Source of the DNA: Paenibacillus algicola
Lineage (GTDB): Bacteria; Bacillota; Bacilli; Paenibacillales; Paenibacillaceae
Length of the DNA: 64,000 bases
Direction: 5' to 3'
Assembly: GCF_005577435.1 (NCBI RefSeq)
Contig: NZ_CP040396.1
Span: forward strand, 385,501 to 449,500
The notes under the pieces are model-generated. The model had not been told where the DNA came from, made no database searches, and saw only the letters and a list, made by a program, of their open reading frames with translations. Below, piece after piece: positions 45,842 through 54,285 of this stretch (positions within the stretch are counted from its first letter, which is position 1; every line of letters starts with the position of its first letter). The position numbers and the translations under genes were made by a program.

Positions 45842-47266
45842 ATGACAGACGTAAATTACCGGTTAGAGAAGGATTTTCTGGGGGAGAAGAAGCTTCCGTC
45901 CGAGGCGTACTACGGGATCAATACCGTTCGCGCGGTAGAGAATTTCCCGATTAGCGGGGTGCCCGTCCATGCGGAGCTGATCTCCGCTCTGGCAGAAGTG
46001 AAGAAGGCTGCAGCACTTTCAAATATGCAGCTGGGGCTGCTGCCGAAGAAGATCGGAGAAGCGGTCATCACGGCTGCTGACGAGATCATGGCCGGTCAAT
46101 ACCGTTCGGAATTTATCGTCGATTCTATACAGGGGGGTGCAGGCACCTCCATAAATATGAATATGAATGAGGTTCTGGCGAATCGGGCGCTGGAGCATCT
46201 GGGCAAGAGCAAAGGAGATTATTTTCACTGCAGTCCGAACAACCATGTCAATATGTCCCAATCCACCAATGATGCGATCCCGACGGCCATCCGGATTGCG
46301 GCTTACCGGCTGGCGCATGAGCTGCTGGCGTCATTCCGCAGCCTGGTGGAGGGCATTGAGGAGAAGGCAAAGCAGTTCGATCATGTGATCAAGATGGGGC
46401 GCACCCATCTGCAGGACGCGGTTCCGATTCGCCTGGGACAGGAATTCGGTGCCTATGCTAGAGTGCTGAACCGTGACATTGTGCGGATCGAGCGGGCCAC
46501 AGAGGGGCTGCTGAAGATTAATATGGGCGCAACGGCGGTCGGTACCGGGCTGAATGCACCGGTAGAGTATATGGACAGCGTCGTTTCCCGGCTGCAGGAG
46601 CAGACCGGAATTCCGCTGGCGCTGGCGGATGACCTGGTAGATGCGACGCAGAATACGGATGCCTATCTGGAGCTTTCCGCAGCCTTGAAGGTGTGCGCCG
46701 TAAATATCTCCAAAATGTGCAATGACATCCGGATGATGGCCTCCGGTCCGAAAGCCGGCTTCAACGAGCTGCTTCTGCCCGCCCGCCAGCCGGGGTCGTC
46801 AATCATGCCGGGCAAGGTGAACCCGGTCATGGCGGAGGTTATGAACCAGATTGCGTTCCAGGTTATGGGCAATGACCACACCATCTGTCTGGCCTGCGAG
46901 GCGGGACAGTTCGAGCTGAACGTGATGGTGCCGGTGGCGGCAAACAATCTGATGCATTCCATCAAAATAATGAAGAACGGCATGGAGGTCTTCCATCAGA
47001 ACCTGATCCAGGAGCTGGAAGCTAATATCGAGCGCTGCCGCCATTATGTCGATACGAGCTACGGTATTATTACGGCGTTGAATCCGCATCTGGGGTACGA
47101 TGTGGCATCCCGGCTCGTGAAGGAGGCACAGCAGACCGGGCAGAGCGTGGAGGAAATCATTCTGGAGAAGGGGCTGCTTACCGAGGAGCAGATTGCCGTC
47201 ATTCTGGATCCGTATCATATGACCTCTCCAGGCATTGCAGGTGAGCAATTTTTGCTGAACCAATAG
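45842..47266 (+). CDS. aspA: Aspartate ammonia-lyase
   Basis: 474 residues, typical for aspartase. YRLEKDFLGEKKLPSEAYYG at the start, GGAGTSINMNMNEVLANRA, SPNNHVNMSQSTNDAIPTA, and the superfamily signature GSSIMPGKVNP near residue 318. Aspartase deaminates L-aspartate to fumarate and ammonia; the close relative fumarase C is less likely because of the aspartase-type N terminus. ATG 45842 is preferred (GGTGATG upstream); ATG 45830 is also in frame. A terminator follows. Confidence 0.92.
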   Translation: MTDVNYRLEKDFLGEKKLPSEAYYGINTVRAVENFPISGVPVHAELISALAEVKKAAALSNMQLGLLPKKIGEAVITAADEIMAGQYRSEFIVDSIQGGAGTSINMNMNEVLANRALEHLGKSKGDYFHCSPNNHVNMSQSTNDAIPTAIRIAAYRLAHELLASFRSLVEGIEEKAKQFDHVIKMGRTHLQDAVPIRLGQEFGAYARVLNRDIVRIERATEGLLKINMGATAVGTGLNAPVEYMDSVVSRLQEQTGIPLALADDLVDATQNTDAYLELSAALKVCAVNISKMCNDIRMMASGPKAGFNELLLPARQPGSSIMPGKVNPVMAEVMNQIAFQVMGNDHTICLACEAGQFELNVMVPVAANNLMHSIKIMKNGMEVFHQNLIQELEANIERCRHYVDTSYGIITALNPHLGYDVASRLVKEAQQTGQSVEEIILEKGLLTEEQIAVILDPYHMTSPGIAGEQFLLNQ

Positions 47267-47273
47267 ACAGCGA

Positions 47274-47318
47274 AAGATCCAGGCTTTTCGGCGCTAGCCG
47301 GGGGCCTGGATCTTTTAT
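47274..47318 (+). terminator. Terminator after aspA
   Basis: AAGATCCAGGC / GCCTGGATCTT stem followed by TTTTA. Confidence 0.8.
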
Positions 47319-47461
47319 GTGCGCCTGGCATGGGCAATAATTTGGTGGTGAGGTCCACCATGGAGGAAAACATCTTTTGAGTAAGTCACCAGAATTTTAC
47401 ATTTACTGGTTTTTTTGCATATGATAATGTTGTGTACATCATAAAAAAGCGAGGTGCAAAT

Positions 47462-47836
47462 ATGAAAAAAACTAAATTCCTGCTCATTCTTTTGTTTTTT
47501 TTGTTAACGGCAGGGTGCACGGGCTCGAGTAAAGATGAAAAGATTGAATCCCTTTATTCTAAGTCAGATGATACTTATATGATCCACTTATTCTATGAGT
47601 ATAAAACTCAATTAGATGAAGAGTTACTCAGTTATATGAATTCTAGTGATGAATTACTTAAAATCATTAATGGTATCCAAGTATACGATGTAGACAGGAA
47701 GGATAATCAGTCAAAAATAAAATCACTAGATATTGACAATTTTCCAACTATTTTAGTTACTAATAACAAAGACATTAAGTTAACAACCCATGATATCGAG
47801 GAGGTTAAGCTTTTTTTCGACAATATAGTAAATTAA
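47462..47836 (+). CDS. Small AT-rich lipoprotein, unknown function
   Basis: 124 residues. Signal peptide with lipobox LTAGC (acylated Cys about residue 20), then a Ser-rich spacer and a short acidic domain (DEELLSYMNSSDELLKIING, IDNFPTILVTNNKDIKLTTHD). The last part has a thioredoxin-like rhythm (FPTILV followed by a small strand pair) but no CxxC. The start has GAGGTG upstream. Codon use is strongly AT-biased compared with its neighbours, which suggests recent acquisition. No family recognised. Confidence 0.75.
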   Translation: MKKTKFLLILLFFLLTAGCTGSSKDEKIESLYSKSDDTYMIHLFYEYKTQLDEELLSYMNSSDELLKIINGIQVYDVDRKDNQSKIKSLDIDNFPTILVTNNKDIKLTTHDIEEVKLFFDNIVN

Positions 47837-48018
47837 AACCCATCTACCTTCGCGATATTAACGCCAGCCCAGATCGGGCCATGAGAAGGAGCAGTGAGTA
47901 ATTTAGAGAATACGTTGGCCTTCGCGAGTTGTGCAAATACCCGTTCTGGGTGTTCACCGTTTTCATGTATAAACTCTGCACCGGTTTCCTCAACAGGGGC
48001 TGCAAGAAGGTGGTACAA
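47833..48018 (-). pseudogene. Possible small ORF or gene fragment
   Basis: 61 codons on the minus strand with a protein-like composition (EFIHENGEHPERVFAQLAKAN). No ribosome site was found upstream of its first TTG, and the region includes the promoter side of the antiporter gene. It may be the tail of a lost gene. No family recognised. Confidence 0.25.
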
Positions 48019-48056
48019 TGTTTATATATACATATCAAGCAACAGGAGGTCACGGC

Positions 48057-49298
48057 ATGTTTCATGATATTTTTATCCAGCTGCTCGTGCTGCTGGCGGT
48101 CTCGGTCGGAGTCATTGCGATTGCCAAAAAAATCAACTTGACCTACTCTATCGCTCTCGTCATCGTCGGCTTGCTGCTGGGCGTCACGAATGTTCCTTTC
48201 CTGGAGGAAGCGGAGGCGTTTATTACCCAATCGGACGTGTTTCAGGCCATTGTCATTTCCTTGTTTCTGCCGATATTGCTCGGAGATGCTACGCTGAAGC
48301 TGCCCTTCTCGCATTTGCGCGAGCAGAGCAAGCCGGTCCTGGCACTCGCGCTTTGCGGGACGCTGTTATCCTTCCTGATCGTGGCACTGACCGGTCACTA
48401 TATGCTGGGCCTTCCGCTCGCGGTCGCGTTTACCTTCGGGGCGCTCATGAGCGCTACCGACCCGATCAGTGTCATCTCTATTTTTAAATCACTGGGTGTT
48501 CCCAAAAAGATCGTCACCATCATCGAAGGCGAGTCGCTGTTTAATGACGGCATTGCCGTCGTGCTGTTTCAGATCTCGTCCGTGTATCTTCTGACCTATC
48601 TGGAGATGGGATGGGCCGGGCTTGGCAGCGGCCTGCTGCTGTTCCTGAAGTTCAGTCTGGGCGGGATTGCGGTAGGTGCGGTGCTGGGCTTCCTCTTCTC
48701 GCAGCTAATCCGTCTGTATGATGACTACCCGCTCGAGATTGCATTTTCCATGCTGCTGTTCTTCGGCAGCTACTTTATTGCGGAGCATTTTCATGTATCC
48801 GGCGTCATTGCCGTGGTCGTGGGCGGTCTGATCTTTGGCAGCTACGGCTCTCGCATCGGAATGTCGCAGACGACGGAGACGAATATTAACTCGTTTTGGG
48901 ATGTGGTGACACTGGTGGCGAACTCGCTGATTTTTCTCATGGTCGGCCTGGAGATCAAAAACATTGATTTCACCGACAAATGGGGCCTCATCGCAGCTGC
49001 TGTGGTTACCGTGGTGGCTGCCCGTACCTTTGCGCTTTATGTAAGCCTCTCCTGGCTAAAGGATTTCTCCGGCGCATGGAAAATTATCCTCAACTGGGGC
49101 GGCCTGAAGGGCAGTCTGTCTATTGCGCTCGCATTGAGCCTTCCCTCAAGCTTTGAGGGCCGGGAGGATGTGCTCGTCCTGACGTTCAGTGTTGTGCTTT
49201 TCTCGCTGCTCGTGCAGGGCTTATCCATCAAGCCGCTGGTGCTGAAGCTGGGACTTGGCGGACAGAAAGGCGGTGCAGCAGACGATGTCGGAGCATGA
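48057..49298 (+). CDS. Na+/H+ antiporter, CPA1 family
   Basis: 413 residues with about eleven or twelve membrane helices. The CPA1 exchanger core includes FTFGALMSATDPISVISIF (helix with the ATDP motif), EGESLFNDGIAVVLFQ (the conserved ND motif), and NWGGLKGSLSIALALSLP near the C terminus. Such proteins exchange Na+ (or K+) for H+ in pH and salt homeostasis. ATG 48057 has AGGAGG upstream. The short C-terminal tail overlaps the Nudix gene by 14 bases. Confidence 0.92.
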   Translation: MFHDIFIQLLVLLAVSVGVIAIAKKINLTYSIALVIVGLLLGVTNVPFLEEAEAFITQSDVFQAIVISLFLPILLGDATLKLPFSHLREQSKPVLALALCGTLLSFLIVALTGHYMLGLPLAVAFTFGALMSATDPISVISIFKSLGVPKKIVTIIEGESLFNDGIAVVLFQISSVYLLTYLEMGWAGLGSGLLLFLKFSLGGIAVGAVLGFLFSQLIRLYDDYPLEIAFSMLLFFGSYFIAEHFHVSGVIAVVVGGLIFGSYGSRIGMSQTTETNINSFWDVVTLVANSLIFLMVGLEIKNIDFTDKWGLIAAAVVTVVAARTFALYVSLSWLKDFSGAWKIILNWGGLKGSLSIALALSLPSSFEGREDVLVLTFSVVLFSLLVQGLSIKPLVLKLGLGGQKGGAADDVGA

Positions 49299-49917
49299 GC
49301 TGCTGGATATCTACGATCGCAGCATGAACTGGCTGGGCACCGAGACACGGGAGAAGGTACACCGGGAAGGGTACTGGCATCAGACCTTTCACTGCTGGGT
49401 TTACGGTTCGTCCGGTGATGAGGAAGACGGTCTGCTTCTGCAGCTGCGCCATCAGGATAAGGATACCTTTCCGGGGTATCTGGACATTTCCTGCGCCGGA
49501 CATTTGCTCGCCGGAGAGAAGATCGAGGATGGCGTGAGAGAGCTGGCGGAGGAGCTGGGCGTGACTGCGGAAGTACAGGATCTCGAATACTGCGGTCAGG
49601 TACGGCAGGATTACGTTGACGGGAAGCTGAAGGACCGGGAAATGACACATATTTATATCTACGAATGCGGCCGGCGGCTGGAGGAGTATGATTTTCAAAA
49701 AAGCGAAATTTCCGGGCTGTTCCGCCCCACGATTCAGGAATTCATGGAGCTCATCTCCGGTCGCCGCGACAGTGTGGTGATGAAGGGCGTTCTCTACGAT
49801 GAGACTACCGGGGAGCTGCGCTCTGTCAGCCGCAGAGTAAGCGCCGCGGACATCACTCCTCAGACGCCAGAATACTACGAGGTGCTGTTTCAACGCTTGG
49901 CCAAGGATCCAGGCTGA
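49285..49917 (+). CDS. Nudix hydrolase
   Basis: 210 residues. The Nudix box starts at G72 (GHLLAGEKIEDGVRELAEEL): G-x5-E then REL-x-EE-LG. Between the first Glu and the REL there are 6 rather than 7 residues, a spacing also seen in IPP-isomerase-like Nudix proteins. The N-terminal DIYDRSMNWLGTETREKVHR resembles that same group. Substrate unknown (nucleoside diphosphate derivatives are usual). ATG 49285 overlaps the antiporter end by 14 bases; AAAGGCGGTG is upstream. Confidence 0.88.
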   Translation: MSEHELLDIYDRSMNWLGTETREKVHREGYWHQTFHCWVYGSSGDEEDGLLLQLRHQDKDTFPGYLDISCAGHLLAGEKIEDGVRELAEELGVTAEVQDLEYCGQVRQDYVDGKLKDREMTHIYIYECGRRLEEYDFQKSEISGLFRPTIQEFMELISGRRDSVVMKGVLYDETTGELRSVSRRVSAADITPQTPEYYEVLFQRLAKDPG

Positions 49918-49964
49918 TCTGCGGCATGTGGCGACAGAAAGCTCTGCTTTAGATTGGAGGTGCA

Positions 49965-50291
49965 ATGCCATTTATGAAAAATTTATATCACCCGCCGCTG
50001 GAGACCATCCCCTATTCCAAGGTGCTTCAGGCGCTAAGTGAGCCCAACCGCATACGAATGGTGCGCTGCCTATACCACAGTGGAGAGAACAACTGCACGG
50101 CGTATTCCAACTCTCTTATGCTGAACAAATCTACCGTGTCCCACCATATCAAGATTCTTCGCGAGGCCGGCCTTATTCAAGGCCGAATTGAGGGGAAGGA
50201 GCATATTTATTCTCTTCGCAAGGAGGAAATGAACGAAAAGTTCCCTGGGCTGCTGGAATCGCTGGTCTCGGTTAAAGACGAAGATATTTAA
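49965..50291 (+). CDS. ArsR-family transcriptional repressor
   Basis: 108 residues. Winged helix-turn-helix: YSKVLQALSEPNRIRMVRCL, then NKSTVSHHIKILREAGLIQG and the wing RIEGKEHIYSLR. The N-terminal ELCVCD metal motif of classical ArsR is absent; Cys residues occur at about 36 and 44, so thiol or redox sensing is conceivable. Start: TTGGAGG then ATG 49965. It precedes a peroxiredoxin-like gene whose promoter carries a perfect palindrome, its likely operator. Confidence 0.88.
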   Translation: MPFMKNLYHPPLETIPYSKVLQALSEPNRIRMVRCLYHSGENNCTAYSNSLMLNKSTVSHHIKILREAGLIQGRIEGKEHIYSLRKEEMNEKFPGLLESLVSVKDEDI

Positions 50292-50334
50292 ATGGGTGTT
50301 GGGGCAACCTATCGGCGGCAGACTGTTGCCGAAT

Positions 50335-50363
50335 TTGAATCCTGGAGTAAAACATGCTATGGT
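50335..50363 (+). promoter_or_regulatory. Sigma-A promoter of the peroxiredoxin-like gene
   Basis: -35 TTGAAT (50335-50340), spacer of exactly 17 bases, -10 TATGGT (50358-50363). Confidence 0.6.
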
Positions 50364-50370
50364 ATCTATG

Positions 50371-50386
50371 TTCGATAGTTATCGAA
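50371..50386. promoter_or_regulatory. Palindromic operator, probably for the ArsR-type repressor
   Basis: TTCGATAGTTATCGAA has perfect 7-base arms around GT. It overlaps the expected transcription start of the promoter just upstream, a position suited to repression. Confidence 0.6.
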
Positions 50387-50416
50387 TTATAAAACCTTAA
50401 AGGAGGCCCCACATTC

Positions 50417-51067
50417 ATGGATTTAACAGCAGAATTGACCAAGGCAAGAGAAGGCTTTATGGCTAACGCACCGCAGGAGGTGCTAGACAGCGTAGAGGCG
50501 GCAACGAAGGAGTTAATTGAATCTGGCGTGGCCACCGGTCTTCAAGTCGGCGAGGAGGCCCCGGATTTTGTGCTGCCGAACGCAGCCGGAAACCAGGTTT
50601 CTTTATATAAACAGCTGGAGAAAGGCCCTGTCGTACTGACGTTTTACCGCGGCGGCTGGTGCCCGTATTGCAATCTGGAGCTGAAAGCATACCAGAACGT
50701 GCTGCCTGAGCTTCAAGCGGCCGGAGCGTCCCTGATGGCGATCAGCCCGCAGAAGCCGGACGCGTCTCTCTCCACAAAGGAGAAGAACGAGCTGTCCTTT
50801 GAAGTGCTCAGTGATGATACCTATGAGGTAATCAAGGCGTACAACCTGTACTTTACCCTGCCGGATCAGCTGATCCGCACGTACTCTGACAAGTTCAACA
50901 TCCAGCTGTCCGAGTACAACGGCACTGACGAGCCATGGAGCCTGCCGGTACCGGGCACCTTCGTCATCAACACCGACCGCAAAGTCGTGCTGGCCAGCTC
51001 CAACGCCAACTACACCGAGCGCCTGAACCCGGCTGAGGTCGTCAGCTTTCTGAACAATCATAAGTAA
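50417..51067 (+). CDS. Peroxiredoxin-like (AhpC/TSA family) protein
   Basis: 216 residues. Thioredoxin fold with the redox motif YRGGWCPYCNLEL, in which the first Cys takes the peroxidatic position and a second Cys three residues later gives a CxxC. Upstream FVLPNAAGNQVSLYKQL and downstream AISPQKPDASLSTKEK and FVINTDRKVVLA are typical of the family. Reduction of hydroperoxides is the expected activity. Controlled by the promoter and palindrome at 50335-50386. A terminator follows at 51145. Confidence 0.88.
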   Translation: MDLTAELTKAREGFMANAPQEVLDSVEAATKELIESGVATGLQVGEEAPDFVLPNAAGNQVSLYKQLEKGPVVLTFYRGGWCPYCNLELKAYQNVLPELQAAGASLMAISPQKPDASLSTKEKNELSFEVLSDDTYEVIKAYNLYFTLPDQLIRTYSDKFNIQLSEYNGTDEPWSLPVPGTFVINTDRKVVLASSNANYTERLNPAEVVSFLNNHK

Positions 51068-51144
51068 GAAGCGCCGCAAGCGCGATGAGAAGGAAGGGCA
51101 TCCGGAGGGACAATGACATTTAGTTAAGGTCTTGGACCAATATC

Positions 51145-51189
51145 ACGAAAAAGAGCAGGTTATCGAAAGATAGCCCGCTCTTTTTCGTG
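51145..51189 (+). terminator. Terminator after the peroxiredoxin gene
   Basis: ACGAAAAAGAGC / GCTCTTTTTCGT long stem with internal GG/CC pairing and a T-run in the descending arm. Confidence 0.8.
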
Positions 51190-51263
51190 CGAAAAACAAA
51201 AAAACTTGATAAGCAGTTGGAAGTGTGCGGCGAAGCCCCTTGAAAAACGAGGAGGTTTTTTCA

Positions 51264-51463
51264 ATGAATGAGTACGCGAATTCGCTAGAACAAACGCTGA
51301 CATCCATCATTCGAAGCATGTCAGCCACGCCTGCACCTTATGTCAAAAACCTGAAACCGATTTTACTCGCAAGAAGAAATTGCCCTCTGAAACGGTGATG
51401 CAACTTCTGATCTCCATGGGCGGAAACAGCATTTATAAGGAACTTCTGGAATCGCAAATTTAA
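51264..51463 (+). pseudogene. N-terminal remnant of an IS4-type transposase, frameshifted
   Basis: GAGGAGG precedes an ATG and MNEYANSLEQTLTSIIRSM. Near 51358 the frame shifts to DFTRKKKLPSETVMQLLISM and ends ELLESQI-stop. This matches the N terminus of the long IS4-family DDE transposases common in Paenibacillus. The DDE domain is missing. Confidence 0.65.
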
Positions 51464-51465
51464 GC

Positions 51466-51641
51466 TGCGAAAGTTGAGTTAATGCAATTAAAGAATCTGA
51501 AATTGTTCCTCCAAATATCCACCATGAGGAATAATATATGCCTAGAACTATCGAAATGATAAATATTTCTCCAAAGAGCCATTTTGCTCCACGTTTACTG
51601 TCTTTCGCTTCATTTACATCTTGTCGTATCTCATTCTCCAA
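51466..51641 (-). pseudogene. Truncated small membrane protein gene
   Basis: TTG 51641 follows AAAGGAGG. The peptide begins MENEIRQDVNEAKDSKRG, then one membrane helix (WLFGEIFIISIVLGIYYSSW), then runs into the transposase remnant at about 51466, where any further sequence is lost. AT-rich. Function unknown. Confidence 0.45.
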
Positions 51642-51657
51642 CCTAGTAGCCTCCTTT

Positions 51658-51811
51658 CTACTTTTTATTCCTGACTTGCAGCAACTTCCAGGTAACCCGA
51701 TTTAATATTGCTAATAGCAGCTTGCTTTCCTGACGAATTAATAGACTTTCCCTATATTGATGAGCATCAGAAGTTCTTATAAACTCTGCAATATTATCAT
51801 GATTCTTAAGT
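51658..51811 (-). pseudogene. C-terminal fragment of an unrecognised protein
   Basis: A frame ending AILNRVTWKLLQVRNKK-TAG reads back through NIAEFIRTSDAHQYRESLLI to the edge of the insertion sequence. Its stop is 17 bases before the start of the small membrane protein gene, so the two probably formed an operon that was broken by the element. Confidence 0.4.
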
Positions 51812-53169
51812 ACTGTACTTGCTCAAAATCAATTCCACGAAATGTAAATAGAGACATACTTAACTCTCAAGCGTAAAATAGAAGTACCACCAACTACCTA
51901 CGCAGGAGAGAAAAGATATGTCTCATACGAATACGTTATCACAGCATGGCCATTGGAACAACTATTTTAAGCAGTGGAAGCTCCCCCTTTATTTCACTAA
52001 ACCAGCGCTTCGTCACATCCATCATTTTGTGGATGGCATGCTTTCAGCGGGGTTCACTGGAACCTTGACCGACATTCATCGGGAATGTTTACACGAACGA
52101 GACCGCAGAACGTTGAGCCATTTTTTGTCTCACGGCAACTGGAACAGGTCTTGTCTTTTATCCAGTGTATTACTCAACGTGTTGCTTTTCAAGAAATCAA
52201 CAAGACTGCTAGGCAAGACCAGAGTCCCATTTTTGTCATCCTGGACGATACCTTGTGTGAAAAACGAAGCCTTCGTCACAGGCTGTGGACACCATACAAG
52301 GAGCTTCGTTCCAGTATTCTCATCTTAAAGGCGGAAATGTTTATGGCCATACGGTGGTTCAAGCGCTACTTCGTACAGGCGATAAGGTATATCCATTTGC
52401 TTTGGAACGTTACGATCCTGAAGGAAAGAGCAAAATTGATCTGGCCTGCGACATCATCCAATCTGTTCCGACGTCGAATCAGCCGACCTACGTGCTGATG
52501 GATTCTTGGTATCCGTCGTCTACGGTGCTTCAATGCAGCGTAAAACAGGGCTTTCATGTCATTAGTGGTTTAAAAACCAATCGCATCTTCTATCCTCAAG
52601 GTATTCGGCAGTCGCTCAAAAATTTTGCTTCCTATAAGCTCGAAATCGGATACTGATCTAGTGACCATCGGCTCCTCCGCTTATCAGGTGTATCGCTATG
52701 AAAGGAAGTTAAATTGGATAGAGAATTCTGTGCTGCTACTGTGTTGGGAAGAAAGTGACGAACTGGATCCTAAACGAATGAAGGCATTTTAAGCACGGAT
52801 GTCGCACTGACAAACGAAGAAATTCTAGGCTATTACAGCAAGCGCTGGACCATTGAAACCTATTTCCGAACCGCAAAGTTCAACTGTCGATGGATCGCTA
52901 CCAAGTTCGTTCCACCGAAGCGATGGATCGTTATCTGACGTTACTCATGTTCGCTTCGATGTGCTGCATCTATGCTGGGCAGACGAGTTTAATCCATGGC
53001 ATACAACGCTATCGCTCACAAAAAAGGCAGAGCATAATAGAGTATATTTACTACCAAACTCAAGCCGGGGCTACCTTAGCTCAAATTAAAACGGAGCTCA
53101 GAGCTGCACAGGGATCCTGTCGGATTTTTAAACTTACAAATTATTGAAGTTGTTATTGGCAAGTGCAGT
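51812..53169. mobile_element. Decayed insertion sequence, IS701/IS4-like
   Basis: About 1.36 kb. Ends ACTGTACTTGC (51812-51822) and GCAAGTGCAGT (53159-53169) are inverted with one mismatch. Between them is one broken transposase. No clear target-site duplication was found in the flanks. Confidence 0.6.
51918..53145 (+). pseudogene. DDE transposase, multiple frameshifts
   Basis: Fragments in three frames join into one transposase: HTNTLSQHGHWNNYFKQWKL, ... ERDRRTLSHFLSHGNWN, shift, VLSFIQCITQRVAFQEINK with FVILDDTLCEK, shift, SHLKGGNVYGHTVVQALL and VLMDSWYPSSTVLQ, an in-frame stop near 52654, and finally YSKRWTIETYFRTAK and a tail ending FKLTNY. DD(T)...D...E spacing fits IS701/IS4-type DDE enzymes. 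At least four lesions make it inactive. Confidence 0.75.
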
Positions 53170-53475
53170 TATTAAATAATAGTCGGTGAATTTAAAACCT
53201 CGATAAACAGCCTAATGCAGGACAATTTTAACATTTCTCCGTTGAAGATTTAAAACTAACGGGGTTTTATTTTATTGCAGCAAGGTGAAAGGGTGCAAGT
53301 CTCAGCAATGGGTACAGTTCTTGTTCTTTAACGGTACATGTAGAGGGACAAGAATATATTCCCTTTTGCTAAATTGTTAAAAGTTGCTCCCAGCTTCAGC
53401 AACTTTAACAATAGTATACAAGTCACCATTTCAATAATATGAAATTAACCAAGGGAGGATAAAAGGAGGCGGCTA
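53170..53475 (+). promoter_or_regulatory. Leader region of the biosynthetic cluster
   Basis: 306 bases without a gene. It holds a weak terminator-like hairpin (CCGTT/AACGG then GTTTTATTTT, about 53239-53275), a stem TTCTTGT/ACAAGAA (about 53317-53353), and a strong stem at 53373-53412: ATTGTTAAA-A-GTTGCT pairs with AGCAACTTTAACAAT. It is not followed by T residues. No convincing -35/-10 pair with normal spacing was found. A tract near 53280-53315 faintly resembles group II intron or riboswitch cores but not enough to call. A good ribosome site (AAAGGAGG) ends the region. Confidence 0.4.
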
Positions 53476-54285
53476 ATGATGAGCCAACAAGCATTAAACA
53501 GAGCAAAGATGCCGCAAAGTACTAACCGGATCTTGAACAGCAGGTCCATTCACCACTCAAACAAACGTTTGAGCGAATTAGTCAAGCCAGGCATGCACAT
53601 ACTGGACGTTGGTTGCGGAAGCGGGGCGATTACCTACGGCATTGCAGAGCTGGTTGGCCCTGGCGGCAAAGTCGTTGGTATAGACAGCAGCGAAGCATTA
53701 ATTATAGAAGCAAAGGAACGGTACCGGCATATTCCGCAGCTGTCGTTTGAAGTGATGGATATTTATCAGATGGGTTATGAGGCAGCCTTCGATATTGTCA
53801 ATGCATCCCGGGTGCTTCAATGGCTGAATCAGCCTGAGTTTGCTCTACAGCGGATGATTCAGGCAGTACAGCTAGGAGGAAAGGTGTTGGTGCTTGACTA
53901 TAATCATGAAAAGCTCCGCACAGAACCGGAGCTTCCTGCATCCATGGCCCATTTCTATCGCAGGTTTTTAGATTGGCGGAGCGATGTCGGAATGGATAAC
54001 GCAATTGCAGATAAGCTGGAAGTTTATTTTAAGCAAAATGCATTAACTCAGGTGAGCGTAACGAATCAATCGGAAATAAGCGTTAGAGAATTGGAAGGTT
54101 TTGAGACTTCTGCAGGAATTTGGGCAGAAGTCGCTGCGAGCCGGGGGCATCAGCTAGTAGAGGATCAATATTTAACAGAGGCAGACCGTTCGGCAGCGGA
54201 GCAAGATTATCGGGAATGGGTTCGCGAGCTGGCGATGGAGCATGAAATGTATTTACTCGCTGTTGAAGGGGTTAGAGTTATATGA
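53476..54285 (+). CDS. SAM-dependent methyltransferase (class I), first gene of the cluster
   Basis: 269 residues. SAM-binding motif I MHILDVGCGSGAITYGIAEL (about 42-61), then GGKVVGIDSSEALI (acidic loop D) and the downstream FDIVNASRVLQWL, typical of the Methyltransf_11/25 small-molecule group. AAAGGAGG lies upstream; ATG 53476 and ATG 53479 are adjacent choices. The stop overlaps the next gene (ATGA). It probably O-, N- or C-methylates an intermediate or product of the cluster; the acceptor cannot be told. Confidence 0.88.
   Translation: MMSQQALNRAKMPQSTNRILNSRSIHHSNKRLSELVKPGMHILDVGCGSGAITYGIAELVGPGGKVVGIDSSEALIIEAKERYRHIPQLSFEVMDIYQMGYEAAFDIVNASRVLQWLNQPEFALQRMIQAVQLGGKVLVLDYNHEKLRTEPELPASMAHFYRRFLDWRSDVGMDNAIADKLEVYFKQNALTQVSVTNQSEISVRELEGFETSAGIWAEVAASRGHQLVEDQYLTEADRSAAEQDYREWVRELAMEHEMYLLAVEGVRVI

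Noticed and set aside
53280..53315. Cobalamin-riboswitch or group II intron core in the cluster leader
   Set aside because: GGTGAAAGGGTGCAAGTC has only partial resemblance. The conserved closing elements and a maturase ORF are absent.
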